64,000 nucleotides of DNA from F22 sp963668535 (GCA_963668535.1 OY764867.1:868001-932000), one strand, 5' to 3'; counted from the stretch's first letter, positions 9,115 to 18,203 are shown. The notes: generated by a model from the letters alone, not told the origin. Numbers and translations: made by a program.

Positions 9115-9317
9115 TACTTTCTTTGATTTATAAATGAGTAAAAATTTAAAGTTACTTAGTCTTATACACAGCAATTACACTAAAACAATCAATAACAACA
9201 AACCTCTGTTTGTAAATGTATTGTATACACTTTGCTTTCTCAATTGCTTCCCAAAATTACAAATAAAAATGACCTTATGCAAGATATTTGATATACAAAT
9301 TTTAAATAAACAAAAAA

Positions 9318-9352
9318 ATAGCCTCACCTAAGATAATATTAGGTGAGGCTAT
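9318..9352 (-). terminator. Intrinsic terminator of pnp
   Basis: A perfect 14-bp stem (ATAGCCTCACCTAA / TTAGGTGAGGCTAT) with a 7-base loop. On the minus strand a run of seven Ts follows. It is 27 bp after the pnp stop codon. Confidence 0.88.
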
Positions 9353-9379
9353 ATATATAATGTATATAATCAGTATAGA

Positions 9380-11509
9380 TTATTTATCACGTGGGGGACG
9401 TGGAGTCAATTGCTTTTTTGACAATTTGAATTTACCTGTCTTGGGATCAATATCGATCAACTTCACTTCAATCTTGTCACCCTCTTTAATACCTGCCTCT
9501 TCAACAGATTCAAGACGACGCCATTCTATTTCAGAAATGTGAAGCAAACCATCCTTACTAGGTAAGAATTCAACAAAAGCACCATAAGGCATAATAGAAC
9601 GTACAGTTCCTTCATATACCTCACCCACTTCAGGGATAGCTACAATACCACGAATCATGCTAACTGCACGATCAATAGTCTCACGATTTTTACCAGCGAT
9701 TTCAATACGACCACCTTCTTCGACTTCTTCAATCGAAATAGTAGCTCCAGTTTCTTCTTGCATACCTTGGATAATCTTACCACCAGGGCCAATAACTGCA
9801 CCAATAAATTCCTTAGGAATCATCATTGTTTCGATACGTGGAGTGTGATCTTTAAAGTCAGCACGAGGTGCAGCAATAGTTTCTTCGATTTTATCCAAAA
9901 TATGCATACGTCCATCACGAGCTTGAAGCAATGCTTTTTCAAGGATTTCGAAAGATAGGCCATCTACCTTTATATCCATTTGTGTAGCAGTGATACCATC
10001 ACGTGTACCCGTTACCTTGAAGTCCATATCACCTAAATGGTCTTCATCTCCTAAGATATCAGAAAGTATAGCATACTTTTCTTCACCAGAATTCTTAATA
10101 AGTCCCATAGCAATACCAGAAACTGGTTTCTTAATTTGTACACCAGCATCCATCAATGCAAGCGTACCAGCACAAACTGTTGCCATTGAAGAAGAACCAT
10201 TAGATTCTAGTATTTCAGATACAACACGTACTACATATGGATAATCTTCTGGAATCATTCCCTTCAATGCACGACAAGCCAAGTTTCCATGACCGATTTC
10301 ACGGCGACCTACACCACGTTGTGCACGCGCATCACCAGTAGAGAATGGAGGAAAATTATAATGAAGAAGGAAACGATCTTTTGAGTGATCAAGTACATTA
10401 TCGATGATTTTCTCATCTGCTTTTGTACCCAAAGTAACTGTAGTCAAAGATTGAGTCTCACCACGAGTAAAGATAGCTGATCCGTGAGGTCCTGGAAGAG
10501 GATCAATTTCACTCCAAATTGGACGTATCTCTGTTGTTTTACGGCCATCAAGACGCTTACCTTCATCAAGAATACTACGACGCATCGCTTCTTTTTCTAC
10601 ATCATGATAGTACACATCAATAAGAGCTGCTTTTTCTTCAAGTTCTTCTTCTGAGAATTGTTCTTTGAAGTTATCCTTGATTTCTTGAAAAGCATCAAAG
10701 CGTTGGTGTTTATCATGACTACCAGCAGAAGCTATTTCATACACCTTGTCATAACATTCAGCATGTACTTTTTTGCGAAGATCTTCATCATTCACTTCAT
10801 GGCAGTATTCACGCTTTACTGTAGATCCGACAGCTTCGGCAAGTTCCATTTGAGCCTTACATTGGGTTTTGATACTTTCGTGAGCAACTTTCATTGCTTC
10901 AAGAAGATCTTGTTCAGACACTTCCTTCATCTCACCCTCTACCATCATAATGTTATCGTAAGTGGCAGCTACCATGATATCCATGTCGGCTGCTTCATAT
11001 TGTTCAAAAGTTGGATTGATAACAAATTCACCATTGATGCGAGCCACACGTACCTCAGAAATTGGTCCGTTGAAAGGAATATCAGAAACAGCTAAAGCAG
11101 CTGATGCTGCAAGACCTGCAAGTGCATCTGGCATATCCTTACCATCTGCAGAGAAAAGGATAATGTTTACATACACCTCAGCATGATAATCATCTGGGAA
11201 TAGTGGACGAAGAGCACGGTCTACCAATCGACAAGTCAAAATCTCATAGTCGTTCGCGCGGCCTTCTCTTTTTGTAAATCCTCCTGGGAAACGGCCAAAT
11301 GCGGCATATTTCTCTTTATACTCTACCTGCAACGGCATGAAATCTGTACCAGGCACTGCATCTTTAGCGGCAACAACTGTAGCCAAAAGCATTGTGTCTC
11401 CCATACGGAGCATCACAGAGCCATCGGCTTGCTTTGCCAATTTGCCTGTTTCGAGTGAGATGGTTCTCCCATCTGGCAACTCGATTGTCTTAACAATTGG
11501 GTCAATCAT
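9380..11509 (-). CDS. pnp: Polyribonucleotide nucleotidyltransferase (PNPase)
   Basis: A 709-residue protein with the full PNPase layout: two RNase PH-like domains (about 1-220 and 300-540) joined by an alpha-helical linker, then a KH domain (IGAVIGPGGKIIQGMQEETG) and an S1 domain (GEVYEGTVRSIMPYGAFVEF) near the C-terminus. It degrades RNA 3'-to-5' by phosphorolysis and takes part in mRNA turnover. GRREIGHGNLA and the DILGDEDHLGDMDFKVTGT segment mark the catalytic second PH domain. The gene is monocistronic, with its own promoter motif upstream and a strong terminator downstream. Length and motifs are normal. Confidence 0.98.
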   Translation of the reverse strand: MIDPIVKTIELPDGRTISLETGKLAKQADGSVMLRMGDTMLLATVVAAKDAVPGTDFMPLQVEYKEKYAAFGRFPGGFTKREGRANDYEILTCRLVDRALRPLFPDDYHAEVYVNIILFSADGKDMPDALAGLAASAALAVSDIPFNGPISEVRVARINGEFVINPTFEQYEAADMDIMVAATYDNIMMVEGEMKEVSEQDLLEAMKVAHESIKTQCKAQMELAEAVGSTVKREYCHEVNDEDLRKKVHAECYDKVYEIASAGSHDKHQRFDAFQEIKDNFKEQFSEEELEEKAALIDVYYHDVEKEAMRRSILDEGKRLDGRKTTEIRPIWSEIDPLPGPHGSAIFTRGETQSLTTVTLGTKADEKIIDNVLDHSKDRFLLHYNFPPFSTGDARAQRGVGRREIGHGNLACRALKGMIPEDYPYVVRVVSEILESNGSSSMATVCAGTLALMDAGVQIKKPVSGIAMGLIKNSGEEKYAILSDILGDEDHLGDMDFKVTGTRDGITATQMDIKVDGLSFEILEKALLQARDGRMHILDKIEETIAAPRADFKDHTPRIETMMIPKEFIGAVIGPGGKIIQGMQEETGATISIEEVEEGGRIEIAGKNRETIDRAVSMIRGIVAIPEVGEVYEGTVRSIMPYGAFVEFLPSKDGLLHISEIEWRRLESVEEAGIKEGDKIEVKLIDIDPKTGKFKLSKKQLTPRPPRDK

Positions 11510-11548
11510 AAAAAATTGTTATTTAATAATATCTGCTTATTTTCCGCG

Positions 11549-11556
11549 CAAAGATA
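11549..11556 (-). promoter_or_regulatory. Promoter -7 element of pnp (TATCTTTG on the minus strand)
   Basis: CAAAGATA on the + strand reads TATCTTTG on the minus strand, 39 bp before the pnp start codon. No good -33 TTTG at the expected distance. Confidence 0.5.
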
Positions 11557-11650
11557 CACAATACATCTTATATATAGCCATAAAGTTGAGGAAATTTGTC
11601 CCATAGCATTTTTTTTGTGACAATCAGTACGAGAAATGGGCTATTTAAAC

Positions 11651-11658
11651 TATATTTG
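11651..11658 (+). promoter_or_regulatory. Promoter -7 element (TATATTTG) of the DUF4369 lipoprotein gene
   Basis: Matches TAnnTTTG, 40 bp before the start codon at 11699. The -33 box is not consensus. Confidence 0.5.
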
Positions 11659-11698
11659 TGGCAAAATTAAACCGTTTCTACTTTAAAATTATACGTCA

Positions 11699-12871
11699 AT
11701 GAAGCAATTATTTTATCTTAGCGCCTTACTTTTAATATTTGTTGCGTGTAAGTCACAAAATGAGTTTGAAGTGACTGGACACATCAAAGGAGCAGCTGAA
11801 GAAACTCTCTATCTAGATGCTACTAAAGTAAGTGGAACAGAAGTCTGCGACTCAGTCAAACTCAACAAAGCAGGTTTCTTCACATTGAAGAGTAGACGTC
11901 CTCAAAATCCAGAAATTTACGCACTTCGTTTAGGGAATCAACGTATTTTTTTGGCAATAGATTCAACAGAAGTTATCAAAGTTTCAGCAAATAAGTCACA
12001 CTATACATCTGATTATACTGTCAAAGGGTCTTTAGAATCAACACGCATTCAACAACTTGATCAAGAAAAAGAGAAGTTACGTCAAAAGCTGGATAGTACA
12101 TTACGTGTGGCTAAAGAAATGAACCTATCACAAAGCAATTTTAGTGCAGCCATCAACGAGTTAATCACTGAATATAAAAATCATATTAGTAAAGATTATA
12201 TATTTGCACATCCTCAGGTAATATCTTCTTACTACGCATTATTTCAAGAAGTTAATGGATTTATGTTGTTTGACCCAGCAAACAACAAAAGAGACTTAAA
12301 TTGTTTCCGAGCTGTTGCAACAAGTATGCAACTAGATCATCCACATTCCGATCGCACAAAAAATCTCGTAAATATTGCCATCAAATCGATGAAGCACAAA
12401 CGTGTAGAAGAGATGATGCAACAAGATCAGGCTGATAAGACTTTAACCGTTCCTGCCAACAAAATACATGAGACAGGTTTTATTGACATCGAGCTTCGTG
12501 ATATTGATAACAATGCAATAGCATTATCTTCACTAAAAGGAAAAGTTGTACTACTTGATTTCACTGCTTATGCAGCTGATAACTCCCCAGCCCACATTTT
12601 GGCTCTTCGTGATTTATACAAACAATATCACAAAAAAGGATTGGAAATCTATCAGATATCATATGATCAGGATCGCCATTTCTGGCGTACTAGTGCCGAT
12701 AATCTACCATGGATTTGTGTGCGCGACCCATATGGGGCTCATTCTACGATTGCTCGTACTTACAATGTGAGTCAACTTCCAACATTCTTTTTATTAGACA
12801 AAAAATTAGAAATCAAAAAACGAGATATTGAAATAAAAGATATCGAAAAAGAAATCAAAAAGCTACTTTAA
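11699..12871 (+). CDS. DUF4369 / thioredoxin-fold lipoprotein lacking the CXXC motif
   Basis: A 390-residue protein with a lipobox (LIFVACKSQ, Cys about 17). Residues about 22-120 match the DUF4369 domain found at the N-terminus of many Bacteroidetes TlpA-like proteins. A helical middle region follows, then a thioredoxin/AhpC-like domain from about residue 265. The position of the redox CXXC is occupied by FTAYAADNSPAH, so no catalytic cysteine pair is present. The cis-proline segment (NVSQLPTFFLLDKK) is kept. A classical disulfide reductase role is therefore unlikely; it may bind ligands or act as a scaffold in the periplasm. It appears to be a single-gene unit. Confidence 0.8.
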   Translation: MKQLFYLSALLLIFVACKSQNEFEVTGHIKGAAEETLYLDATKVSGTEVCDSVKLNKAGFFTLKSRRPQNPEIYALRLGNQRIFLAIDSTEVIKVSANKSHYTSDYTVKGSLESTRIQQLDQEKEKLRQKLDSTLRVAKEMNLSQSNFSAAINELITEYKNHISKDYIFAHPQVISSYYALFQEVNGFMLFDPANNKRDLNCFRAVATSMQLDHPHSDRTKNLVNIAIKSMKHKRVEEMMQQDQADKTLTVPANKIHETGFIDIELRDIDNNAIALSSLKGKVVLLDFTAYAADNSPAHILALRDLYKQYHKKGLEIYQISYDQDRHFWRTSADNLPWICVRDPYGAHSTIARTYNVSQLPTFFLLDKKLEIKKRDIEIKDIEKEIKKLL

Positions 12872-12941
12872 GGAGGTATATAATCTTCTGAATATCAGCA
12901 AACAAGAAAAGGTCTCAATCGAAAAAAAACACATCATTTTA

Positions 12942-12973
12942 TTTGTTTATATGGTAGAAAAGGCCTATTTTTG
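12942..12973 (+). promoter_or_regulatory. Consensus Bacteroidetes promoter of greA
   Basis: TTTG at 12942-12945 (-33), 20-bp spacer, TATTTTTG at 12966-12973 (-7). Transcription would begin near 12978, giving a leader of about 90 nt that contains the hairpin at 12990-13023. Confidence 0.75.
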
Positions 12974-12989
12974 TCCTTACATAACACAA

Positions 12990-13028
12990 AGGAGTTCCGG
13001 TGCGCTTGCGTACTGGGATTCTTTTTTT
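12990..13028 (+). terminator. Hairpin with T-run inside the greA leader (possible attenuator)
   Basis: A 15-bp stem, several pairs being G-U, joins 12990-13004 to 13009-13023 around the loop CTTG. Seven Ts follow (13022-13028). It lies after the greA promoter and 40 bp before the greA ATG, so it would terminate transcripts started at that promoter unless regulated. It could also end read-through from the upstream lipoprotein gene. Confidence 0.7.
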
Positions 13029-13067
13029 ACATTATTTATTTCAACATAAATCTAAATTGTATCCAAT

Positions 13068-13535
13068 ATGGCATATATGACAAAAGAGGGCTATGACAGG
13101 CTCCGCAACGAAATTAAACAACTAGAATCAGTAGAACGCCCAAAAATCTCTGCTGCTATTGCTGAAGCAAGAGATAAAGGTGATTTGAGTGAAAATGCTG
13201 AATACGATGCTGCCAAAGAAGCCCAAGGAATGCTTGAGCTTAAAATTGGTCAGTTAAAAGCGACTTTGATGGAAGCATCCATCATTGACGAAAGTCAACT
13301 AAGCACAGATTGTGTTCAGATTCTAACAACTGTCAAATTTAAGAACTTGAACATCAACAAAGTAATGGAGTACACATTGGTATCAGAAAGCGAAGCCAAC
13401 CTTGCTCAAGGTAAGTTAGCTATCAGTACTCCTATTGCCAAGGGATTACTTGGTAAAAAAGTAGGTGATGTTGTTGATGTCACCATTCCACAAGGCACTA
13501 TAAAGCTTGAAGTATTAGATATTTCAATCAAGTAA
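13068..13535 (+). CDS. greA: Transcription elongation factor GreA
   Basis: A 155-residue GreA-type cleavage factor that enters the RNA polymerase secondary channel and stimulates cleavage of backtracked RNA. The N-terminal coiled coil (residues about 5-75) carries the tip segment ARDKGDLSENAEYDAAKE with the conserved acidic residues. The C-terminal FKBP-like domain (SPIAKGLLGKKVGDVVDV type) is complete. Length is normal. The leader contains a terminator-like hairpin, suggesting regulated read-through. A strong terminator follows 5 bp after the stop codon. Confidence 0.96.
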   Translation: MAYMTKEGYDRLRNEIKQLESVERPKISAAIAEARDKGDLSENAEYDAAKEAQGMLELKIGQLKATLMEASIIDESQLSTDCVQILTTVKFKNLNINKVMEYTLVSESEANLAQGKLAISTPIAKGLLGKKVGDVVDVTIPQGTIKLEVLDISIK

Positions 13536-13540
13536 AAGAA

Positions 13541-13572
13541 GGCGATAGACTACACGTAGTCTATCGCCTCTT
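13541..13572 (+). terminator. Intrinsic terminator of greA
   Basis: Perfect 13-bp stem GGCGATAGACTAC / GTAGTCTATCGCC with a 2-base AC as the nominal loop, followed by TCTTTT. Confidence 0.88.
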
Positions 13573-13604
13573 TTGCATCTACTTCATTCATAAAAAAGAA
13601 TATT

Positions 13605-14000
13605 ATGGCAACCATTTTCTCTAAAATCGTAGCAGGTGAAATTCCGAGCTATAAAGTAGCAGAAACTGAAAACTGCTACGCTTTCCTAGACATCAGTCCA
13701 TTAACTAAGGGACATACCCTAGTTATTCCTAAACGTGAGATTGATTATATATTTGATCTTTCGGCCGAAGAAACCGCAGAACTACATCAATTTGCTCAGC
13801 GTGTAGCCAAAGCCATCGGTGCAGTTATTCCGTGCACACGAGTTGGTGTAGCAGTAATGGGCTTAGAAGTACCCCACGCACACATCCACCTTATCCCCAT
13901 CAATAAAGAAGGAGATATGCTCTTCTCCAATCCAAAGCTATCACTTCCACAAGAAGAGATGCAAGTAATTGCGGATAAGATTGCATCAGCTATGAAATAA
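13605..14000 (+). CDS. HIT family nucleotide-binding protein
   Basis: 131 residues with the histidine triad HAHIHLIPI near residue 90, preceded by the ATIFSKIVAGEIPSYKV start typical of HINT/HIT hydrolases. The family hydrolyses purine nucleoside phosphoramidates or related nucleotidyl conjugates. All triad histidines are present and the length is normal. It lies 69 bp after greA but a terminator intervenes, so it probably has its own promoter. The exact cellular substrate is unknown. Confidence 0.92.
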   Translation: MATIFSKIVAGEIPSYKVAETENCYAFLDISPLTKGHTLVIPKREIDYIFDLSAEETAELHQFAQRVAKAIGAVIPCTRVGVAVMGLEVPHAHIHLIPINKEGDMLFSNPKLSLPQEEMQVIADKIASAMK

Positions 14001-14035
14001 GCAACAATCATATACCCCCATATTGAGATACAAAA

Positions 14036-14062
14036 GAAGCCATGTCGCTATGACATGGCTTC
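14036..14062. terminator. Hairpin terminator between the HIT gene and the convergent manC-like gene
   Basis: Perfect 11-bp stem GAAGCCATGTC / GACATGGCTTC with a 5-base GCTAT loop, 8 bp from the end of the minus-strand gene and 35 bp after the HIT stop codon. Probably bidirectional. Confidence 0.8.
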
Positions 14063-14070
14063 ATTATTTT

Positions 14071-15162
14071 TTAATCTGCTTTCTCTCCAAAATTGACCTG
14101 TGTAATAGTCATATACCGATGTACACGATCTGGATCACCTTTGGGACAAATCAATAAAACATCATCTTTTTCTGCCACGATGTAATTATCTAGTCCGTCA
14201 ACAACGGCTAATTTATTTGACGGCATAGCCACCATACAGTTGGCACTGTTAAACATTAGCGTTTGTCCTCCATGCTTAGCATTATTCTGTTCATCTTTAG
14301 GCAAAGCATGATGCAAGGCATCCCATGAAGCCAAATTACTCCACCCAAAATCGCCTTGATACAATAAAACATTATCTACTTTTTCCATGACTCCATAATC
14401 TATAGATACTGCAGGCAACATAGGATATACTTTATCTATATAAGCCTGTTCTTTCGGAGAACAATAAGTATCCATTGATTTGGTCAGTATTTTCATTACC
14501 GCTGGCAAATGCACATTAAAAGCCTTCAGTATTGTATCGACACGACTAACAAAATGAGCGGTATTCCAACAAAATTCTTTAGATTGCACAAATGCTTGTG
14601 CCATTTCCTCAATAGGTTTTTCGACAAAAGTACGAGTGCTGTATAAATTAGGAAAGTTGACTGAATCCACAGGAGATTCTCGTTGAATATATCCATATGT
14701 TGTATTAGGACGCGTAGCTTGTGAGCCAAGGGAAATAATGGAGTCATGATGCACACAATATGCCATCGCTTGCTTTACAGAATGCAAAAAATTATTTTCA
14801 TGTAAAATTAAATGATCTGCAGGAGCTACCAACAAACGCGCATGCTTATCACGCGCTGCAATATGTAAAGCTGCACGTGCTATACACGGTGCAGTCTTTC
14901 GAGGAACTGGTTCATACAACAAGTTCTCCTTAGGTAAATCTGGTAATTGATCCTCAACCAGACTGGCATAATCTTGAACAGCTACCACATGGATGTTCTC
15001 TACAGGAAAGATCTTAGATAATCGATCATAAGTCAATTGAATCATACTACGCCCCACTCCCAATAAATCAATAAAATGCTTCGGGTAAGAGGCACGACTC
15101 ACAGGCCAGAATCGGCTTCCGATTCCGCCACAAAGAATGACACAATAATCAGATGTATGCAT
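14071..15162 (-). CDS. Mannose-1-phosphate guanylyltransferase
   Basis: About 363 residues from the ATG at 15162 (MHTSDYCVILCGGIGSRFWP); an ORF start at 15213 would add a non-conserved tail. The nucleotide-binding signature GGIGSRFWPVSR, the PKHFIDL segment, VAPADHLI, and FVEKP are all present, as in GDP-mannose pyrophosphorylases. It makes GDP-mannose from mannose-1-phosphate and GTP, a precursor of GDP-fucose and of mannose-containing surface glycans and glycoproteins. The isomerase domain of bifunctional ManC/AlgA is absent. The gene stands alone; no glycan biosynthesis cluster is adjacent. Confidence 0.9.
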   Translation of the reverse strand: MHTSDYCVILCGGIGSRFWPVSRASYPKHFIDLLGVGRSMIQLTYDRLSKIFPVENIHVVAVQDYASLVEDQLPDLPKENLLYEPVPRKTAPCIARAALHIAARDKHARLLVAPADHLILHENNFLHSVKQAMAYCVHHDSIISLGSQATRPNTTYGYIQRESPVDSVNFPNLYSTRTFVEKPIEEMAQAFVQSKEFCWNTAHFVSRVDTILKAFNVHLPAVMKILTKSMDTYCSPKEQAYIDKVYPMLPAVSIDYGVMEKVDNVLLYQGDFGWSNLASWDALHHALPKDEQNNAKHGGQTLMFNSANCMVAMPSNKLAVVDGLDNYIVAEKDDVLLICPKGDPDRVHRYMTITQVNFGEKAD

Positions 15163-15331
15163 ATTATTCACAGCTAATAAAAGGTATATTTTCAAGGAAA
15201 AGAGGTTGTTCACCCTTACACAAACTGAACACCCCTATAGACGCAAAGTTACTCTTTTCCTTTTGAATCTCCCAAGAAATGGACGAAATTCCCCGTAATA
15301 AATATTTTTTCCTTTTTTCTATTCATTTCTC

Positions 15332-15361
15332 TTGGAACTTAAAATAAAAGCTGTATCTTTG
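15332..15361 (+). promoter_or_regulatory. Promoter of tRNA-Leu(CAA)
   Basis: TTGG at 15332-15335, 18-bp spacer, TATCTTTG at 15354-15361. The mature tRNA would start at 15385. Confidence 0.65.
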
Positions 15362-15384
15362 CACCGCAATTGAAAACAATAGCA

Positions 15385-15466
15385 GCCCAGATGGCGGAAT
15401 TGGTAGACGCGCTGGTCTCAAACACCAGTGGAGCAATCCGTGCCGGTTCGATCCCGGCTCTGGGTA
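15385..15466 (+). tRNA. tRNA-Leu (anticodon CAA)
   Basis: The acceptor stem GCCCAGA pairs with TCTGGGT. The D-arm TGGCGGAATTGGTAGACGC, a long variable arm and T-arm CCGGTTCGATCCCGG are present. The anticodon stem CTGGT/ACCAG encloses loop CTCAAAC, so the anticodon is CAA at 15419-15421 and reads UUG. CCA is not encoded. An intrinsic terminator follows directly. Confidence 0.95.
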
Positions 15467-15469
15467 CAA

Positions 15470-15504
15470 AAAAGTCCTCAATCCTTTTTGGATTGGGGAC
15501 TTTT
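15470..15504 (+). terminator. Intrinsic terminator of tRNA-Leu
   Basis: 15-bp stem, with one G-U pair, between 15470-15484 and 15490-15504 around a TTTTT loop; the 3' arm ends in TTTT. Confidence 0.85.
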
Positions 15505-15607
15505 CTTGTATATCCGCACCAAAAATCTGTCCATTTCCGGACATTTATCCTGTATCGTACACCTTAAACGAACACATAAACCACTGATTTTCAGAACATT
15601 TCTTCAC

Positions 15608-15623
15608 TGGCACACAAGTTGAC
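15608..15623 (+). promoter_or_regulatory. Predicted sigma-54 (-24/-12) promoter of the export operon
   Basis: TGGCAC at 15608-15613, five bases (ACAAG), then TTGAC at 15619-15623. This is one mismatch from the RpoN consensus TGGCAC-N5-TTGCW with exact spacing. Transcription would start near 15633, 24 bp before the adaptor ATG. The downstream operon ends with a sigma-54-dependent activator gene, which fits. Confidence 0.75.
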
Positions 15624-15656
15624 TTACTAGATAGTAGTTATATTAAAACACTATTT

Positions 15657-16904
15657 ATGGACAAGAAAATTCCAGTACACACACAGCGAAAAGAGAAATT
15701 ACGCCAACTAGTCAAAATAGGGCTACCTATCGTTGCATTAGCTTTTATTACGATCGGCATACTGCATGTCTATCGCCCCAGTATATCTAAACGGTTTGTT
15801 AAGTTGTCCAGGGTAGACAAAGGAGATATGCAAGTAAGTATTAGCGCGTCAGGAACTGTATACCCTATCTTTGAAGAAATCATAGCCTCACCAATCAACT
15901 CACGTATCACAAAGTTATATTGTCATGGTGGAGAAAAAGTGCAAGAAGGCACACCACTTATGCAATTGGATTTACAAGCCACAGAAACGAAAGTCAACCA
16001 AATGATTGATGAAAAAAAGATGCGTTTAGTAAAGCTTAATCAACTACAAGTCAACAACCAAACGACGCAAGCAAACTTAAAGATGCAAATCAAGGTAGCC
16101 GGAATGAAATTAGAACATTTAAAAGTAAAATGGCTTAATGAGAAATATTTAGACAGTATTGGTGCTGGTACTCAAGAAAATGTAGCCCAAGCTCATTTGG
16201 GTGTTCAGGTAGGAGAGCTCGAACTCCAACAGATGCGTCAACAATACAAAAACGAATGTGACATCGCACAAGCCGAAGAACAGGTCCAACAATTAAGCTA
16301 TAGCATGTTATGTAAAGACATACTAATTATGCAGCACACACTGAGTCAAGCCAAGGTCAAAGCCCCACACACTGGTTATCTAACATACATCAACGAACAA
16401 ATTGGATCCAACGTGCAACAAGGGACACAACTAGCTGTTATTTCAGATCTCTCAAAATACAAAATACAAGGAGCCATAGCAGATGCATTTGCTGATAAAA
16501 TACATCTTAATAGCCCAGTTATAGTGTGCCTAGATAAAGAAGAACTAGCAGGAAGTGTCACATCCATAACCCCACTATCTAAAAATGGGATGATTCATTT
16601 TACTGTTCACCTTGCAGAAGCTAATCACCCCAAACTACAATCGGGCCTTAAAACAGATATCAATATAATGAGTAACACAAAAACCAATATTAAGCGCATA
16701 GACTATTTTTCTAGCTATCAAGGGCCAGGAGAATACACCATGTTTATTGCAGACAAGGACAACTGCCTGCACCGTAAAAAAGTAACTCTTGGCAAATCAA
16801 ATTATAAATATATTGAAGTTATCAAGGGATTAGCAGTTAATGACCAAGTAGCAATCAATGACATGCATGATTTCGAAGATAGAAAAACAGTCTATATTAA
16901 GTAG
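15657..16904 (+). CDS. HlyD/MacA-like periplasmic adaptor (membrane fusion) protein
   Basis: 415 residues with one N-terminal membrane helix (about 17-38), a split biotinyl-lipoyl domain (SGTVYPIFEEII and KVKAPHTGYLTYINEQIG), a coiled-coil hairpin of about 100 residues between the halves, and beta-barrel and membrane-proximal domains. It would link the inner-membrane ABC transporter encoded next to the TolC-like protein further downstream. It is the first gene after the predicted sigma-54 promoter. The substrate is unknown; MacAB-type systems export peptides, lipids or antibiotics. Confidence 0.88.
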   Translation: MDKKIPVHTQRKEKLRQLVKIGLPIVALAFITIGILHVYRPSISKRFVKLSRVDKGDMQVSISASGTVYPIFEEIIASPINSRITKLYCHGGEKVQEGTPLMQLDLQATETKVNQMIDEKKMRLVKLNQLQVNNQTTQANLKMQIKVAGMKLEHLKVKWLNEKYLDSIGAGTQENVAQAHLGVQVGELELQQMRQQYKNECDIAQAEEQVQQLSYSMLCKDILIMQHTLSQAKVKAPHTGYLTYINEQIGSNVQQGTQLAVISDLSKYKIQGAIADAFADKIHLNSPVIVCLDKEELAGSVTSITPLSKNGMIHFTVHLAEANHPKLQSGLKTDINIMSNTKTNIKRIDYFSSYQGPGEYTMFIADKDNCLHRKKVTLGKSNYKYIEVIKGLAVNDQVAINDMHDFEDRKTVYIK

Positions 16905-16938
16905 TAAAACATCGAAATACAATATTATATTCCAACAT

Positions 16939-18192
16939 ATGAAACATTTATTCAAACAAACATTTTTTCAACTAAAGAAGAACAAAGTCATCTTTGGGCT
17001 CACCATTATAGGTAGCGCACTATCTGTAGCTGGTATCATGCTACTTGAACTGATGATACAGATTTATCTCAATCCGACACCACCAGAAGTCAATAAAGAG
17101 CGCACATTAATTGCTCGTGCAGTACAAATTAGGAATGGTGATTTTACAACCAATTCATACTATGGCATAGAAGGCATACGTAAAATATGGCGGCCGTTAA
17201 AGACTCCAGAACTTGTTGGGCTCATCACATCCGAAAATAGAGTCTTCTCTTCAGTAAGCAAAACTTCTTACAAACCAAGCACAGTTGCTTACGTCGATGG
17301 GAATTATTTCAAGATCCTCTCATTCAATTTTGTCGAAGGGCGTCCTTTTACAGAAAATGACTGCATCAACAAACGTCCAGTAGCTGTAATTACCAACAAA
17401 ATGGCCATCAAACTATGGGGACATGCTGAAAACGCTGTAGGCAAAACAATTTTAAATGACCAAACACCATTTAAAGTGATAGGAATAGTAGAACCTGCCA
17501 CGATGGGCAATTTTGTTTCATCCTCTGATATATGGATTCCATACACAACATCAGAGATAGTCATGAATACCAATGATGAGACACAAGGAATCGGTGGTGG
17601 CATTAGCATATTGATTTTGGCCAAAGACAAAGCAGACTTCCCTAAAATCCAAAATGAAATTATCACTAAATGCAAAGAGGTAGAACAATCCTATCCTTTT
17701 ACTATAACTCCCAGAACCATTGATACAGCAGCAGGTATGATGTACAATCCTGAGGGATGGGCCAATCACACAACAGACCCATCTGCATTTTACAAGAAGT
17801 ATGGCAGTCTTGCATTGTTATTCCTATTAGTACCAGCAGTCAACCTATTAGGACTCATCTTTGCCTCATTCAAAAAGCGCGAAGCAGAAATCAGTATACG
17901 AAGAGCCTACGGAGCATCAATTAGTGACATCATCTCTCTACTATTGCGAGAAAACCTCATCATCACATGTATTGGTGGTGTAATCGGCCTTATACTAGCT
18001 TGGTTACTCATTCCATTGATCATTGATTTTCTGATATTCCATCCAGATTCTTCAGCAACCATTAGCATATGGTCATTAGTAAAGATAGAAGCTATTGCCA
18101 TTGCTTTAATTATTAGCTTTCTTCTGAACTTTCTGTGTTCATCAATACCAGCGTGGAGAGTGAGTAAAACCCCAATAGTCAACTCATTATAA
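16939..18192 (+). CDS. MacB/FtsX-type ABC transporter permease (first of two)
   Basis: 417 residues from the ATG at 16939 (MKHLFKQTFFQLKKNKVIFG); an earlier in-frame ATG at 16858 lies inside the adaptor gene. There is one N-terminal membrane helix, a large periplasmic MacB_PCD-like domain (about 50-280), and three C-terminal helices with the FtsX signature (RREAEISIRRAYGAS-like). The ATP-binding subunit is separate (19506-20174). It is followed 11 bp later by a second permease, so the transporter is probably a heterodimer. The ABC set belongs to the type VII mechanotransmission class by family knowledge. Confidence 0.85.
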   Translation: MKHLFKQTFFQLKKNKVIFGLTIIGSALSVAGIMLLELMIQIYLNPTPPEVNKERTLIARAVQIRNGDFTTNSYYGIEGIRKIWRPLKTPELVGLITSENRVFSSVSKTSYKPSTVAYVDGNYFKILSFNFVEGRPFTENDCINKRPVAVITNKMAIKLWGHAENAVGKTILNDQTPFKVIGIVEPATMGNFVSSSDIWIPYTTSEIVMNTNDETQGIGGGISILILAKDKADFPKIQNEIITKCKEVEQSYPFTITPRTIDTAAGMMYNPEGWANHTTDPSAFYKKYGSLALLFLLVPAVNLLGLIFASFKKREAEISIRRAYGASISDIISLLLRENLIITCIGGVIGLILAWLLIPLIIDFLIFHPDSSATISIWSLVKIEAIAIALIISFLLNFLCSSIPAWRVSKTPIVNSL

Positions 18193-18203
18193 CTTAAAAC
18201 ATT

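Noticed and set aside
9134..9331. 65-codon frame on the + strand upstream of the lysine-rich gene
   Set aside because: It lies in the promoter/leader of that gene and the pnp terminator, has low complexity and no homology signal.
15323..15622. Several short frames over tRNA-Leu and its terminator
   Set aside because: They overlap a clear tRNA and hairpin on both strands and are chance reading frames.
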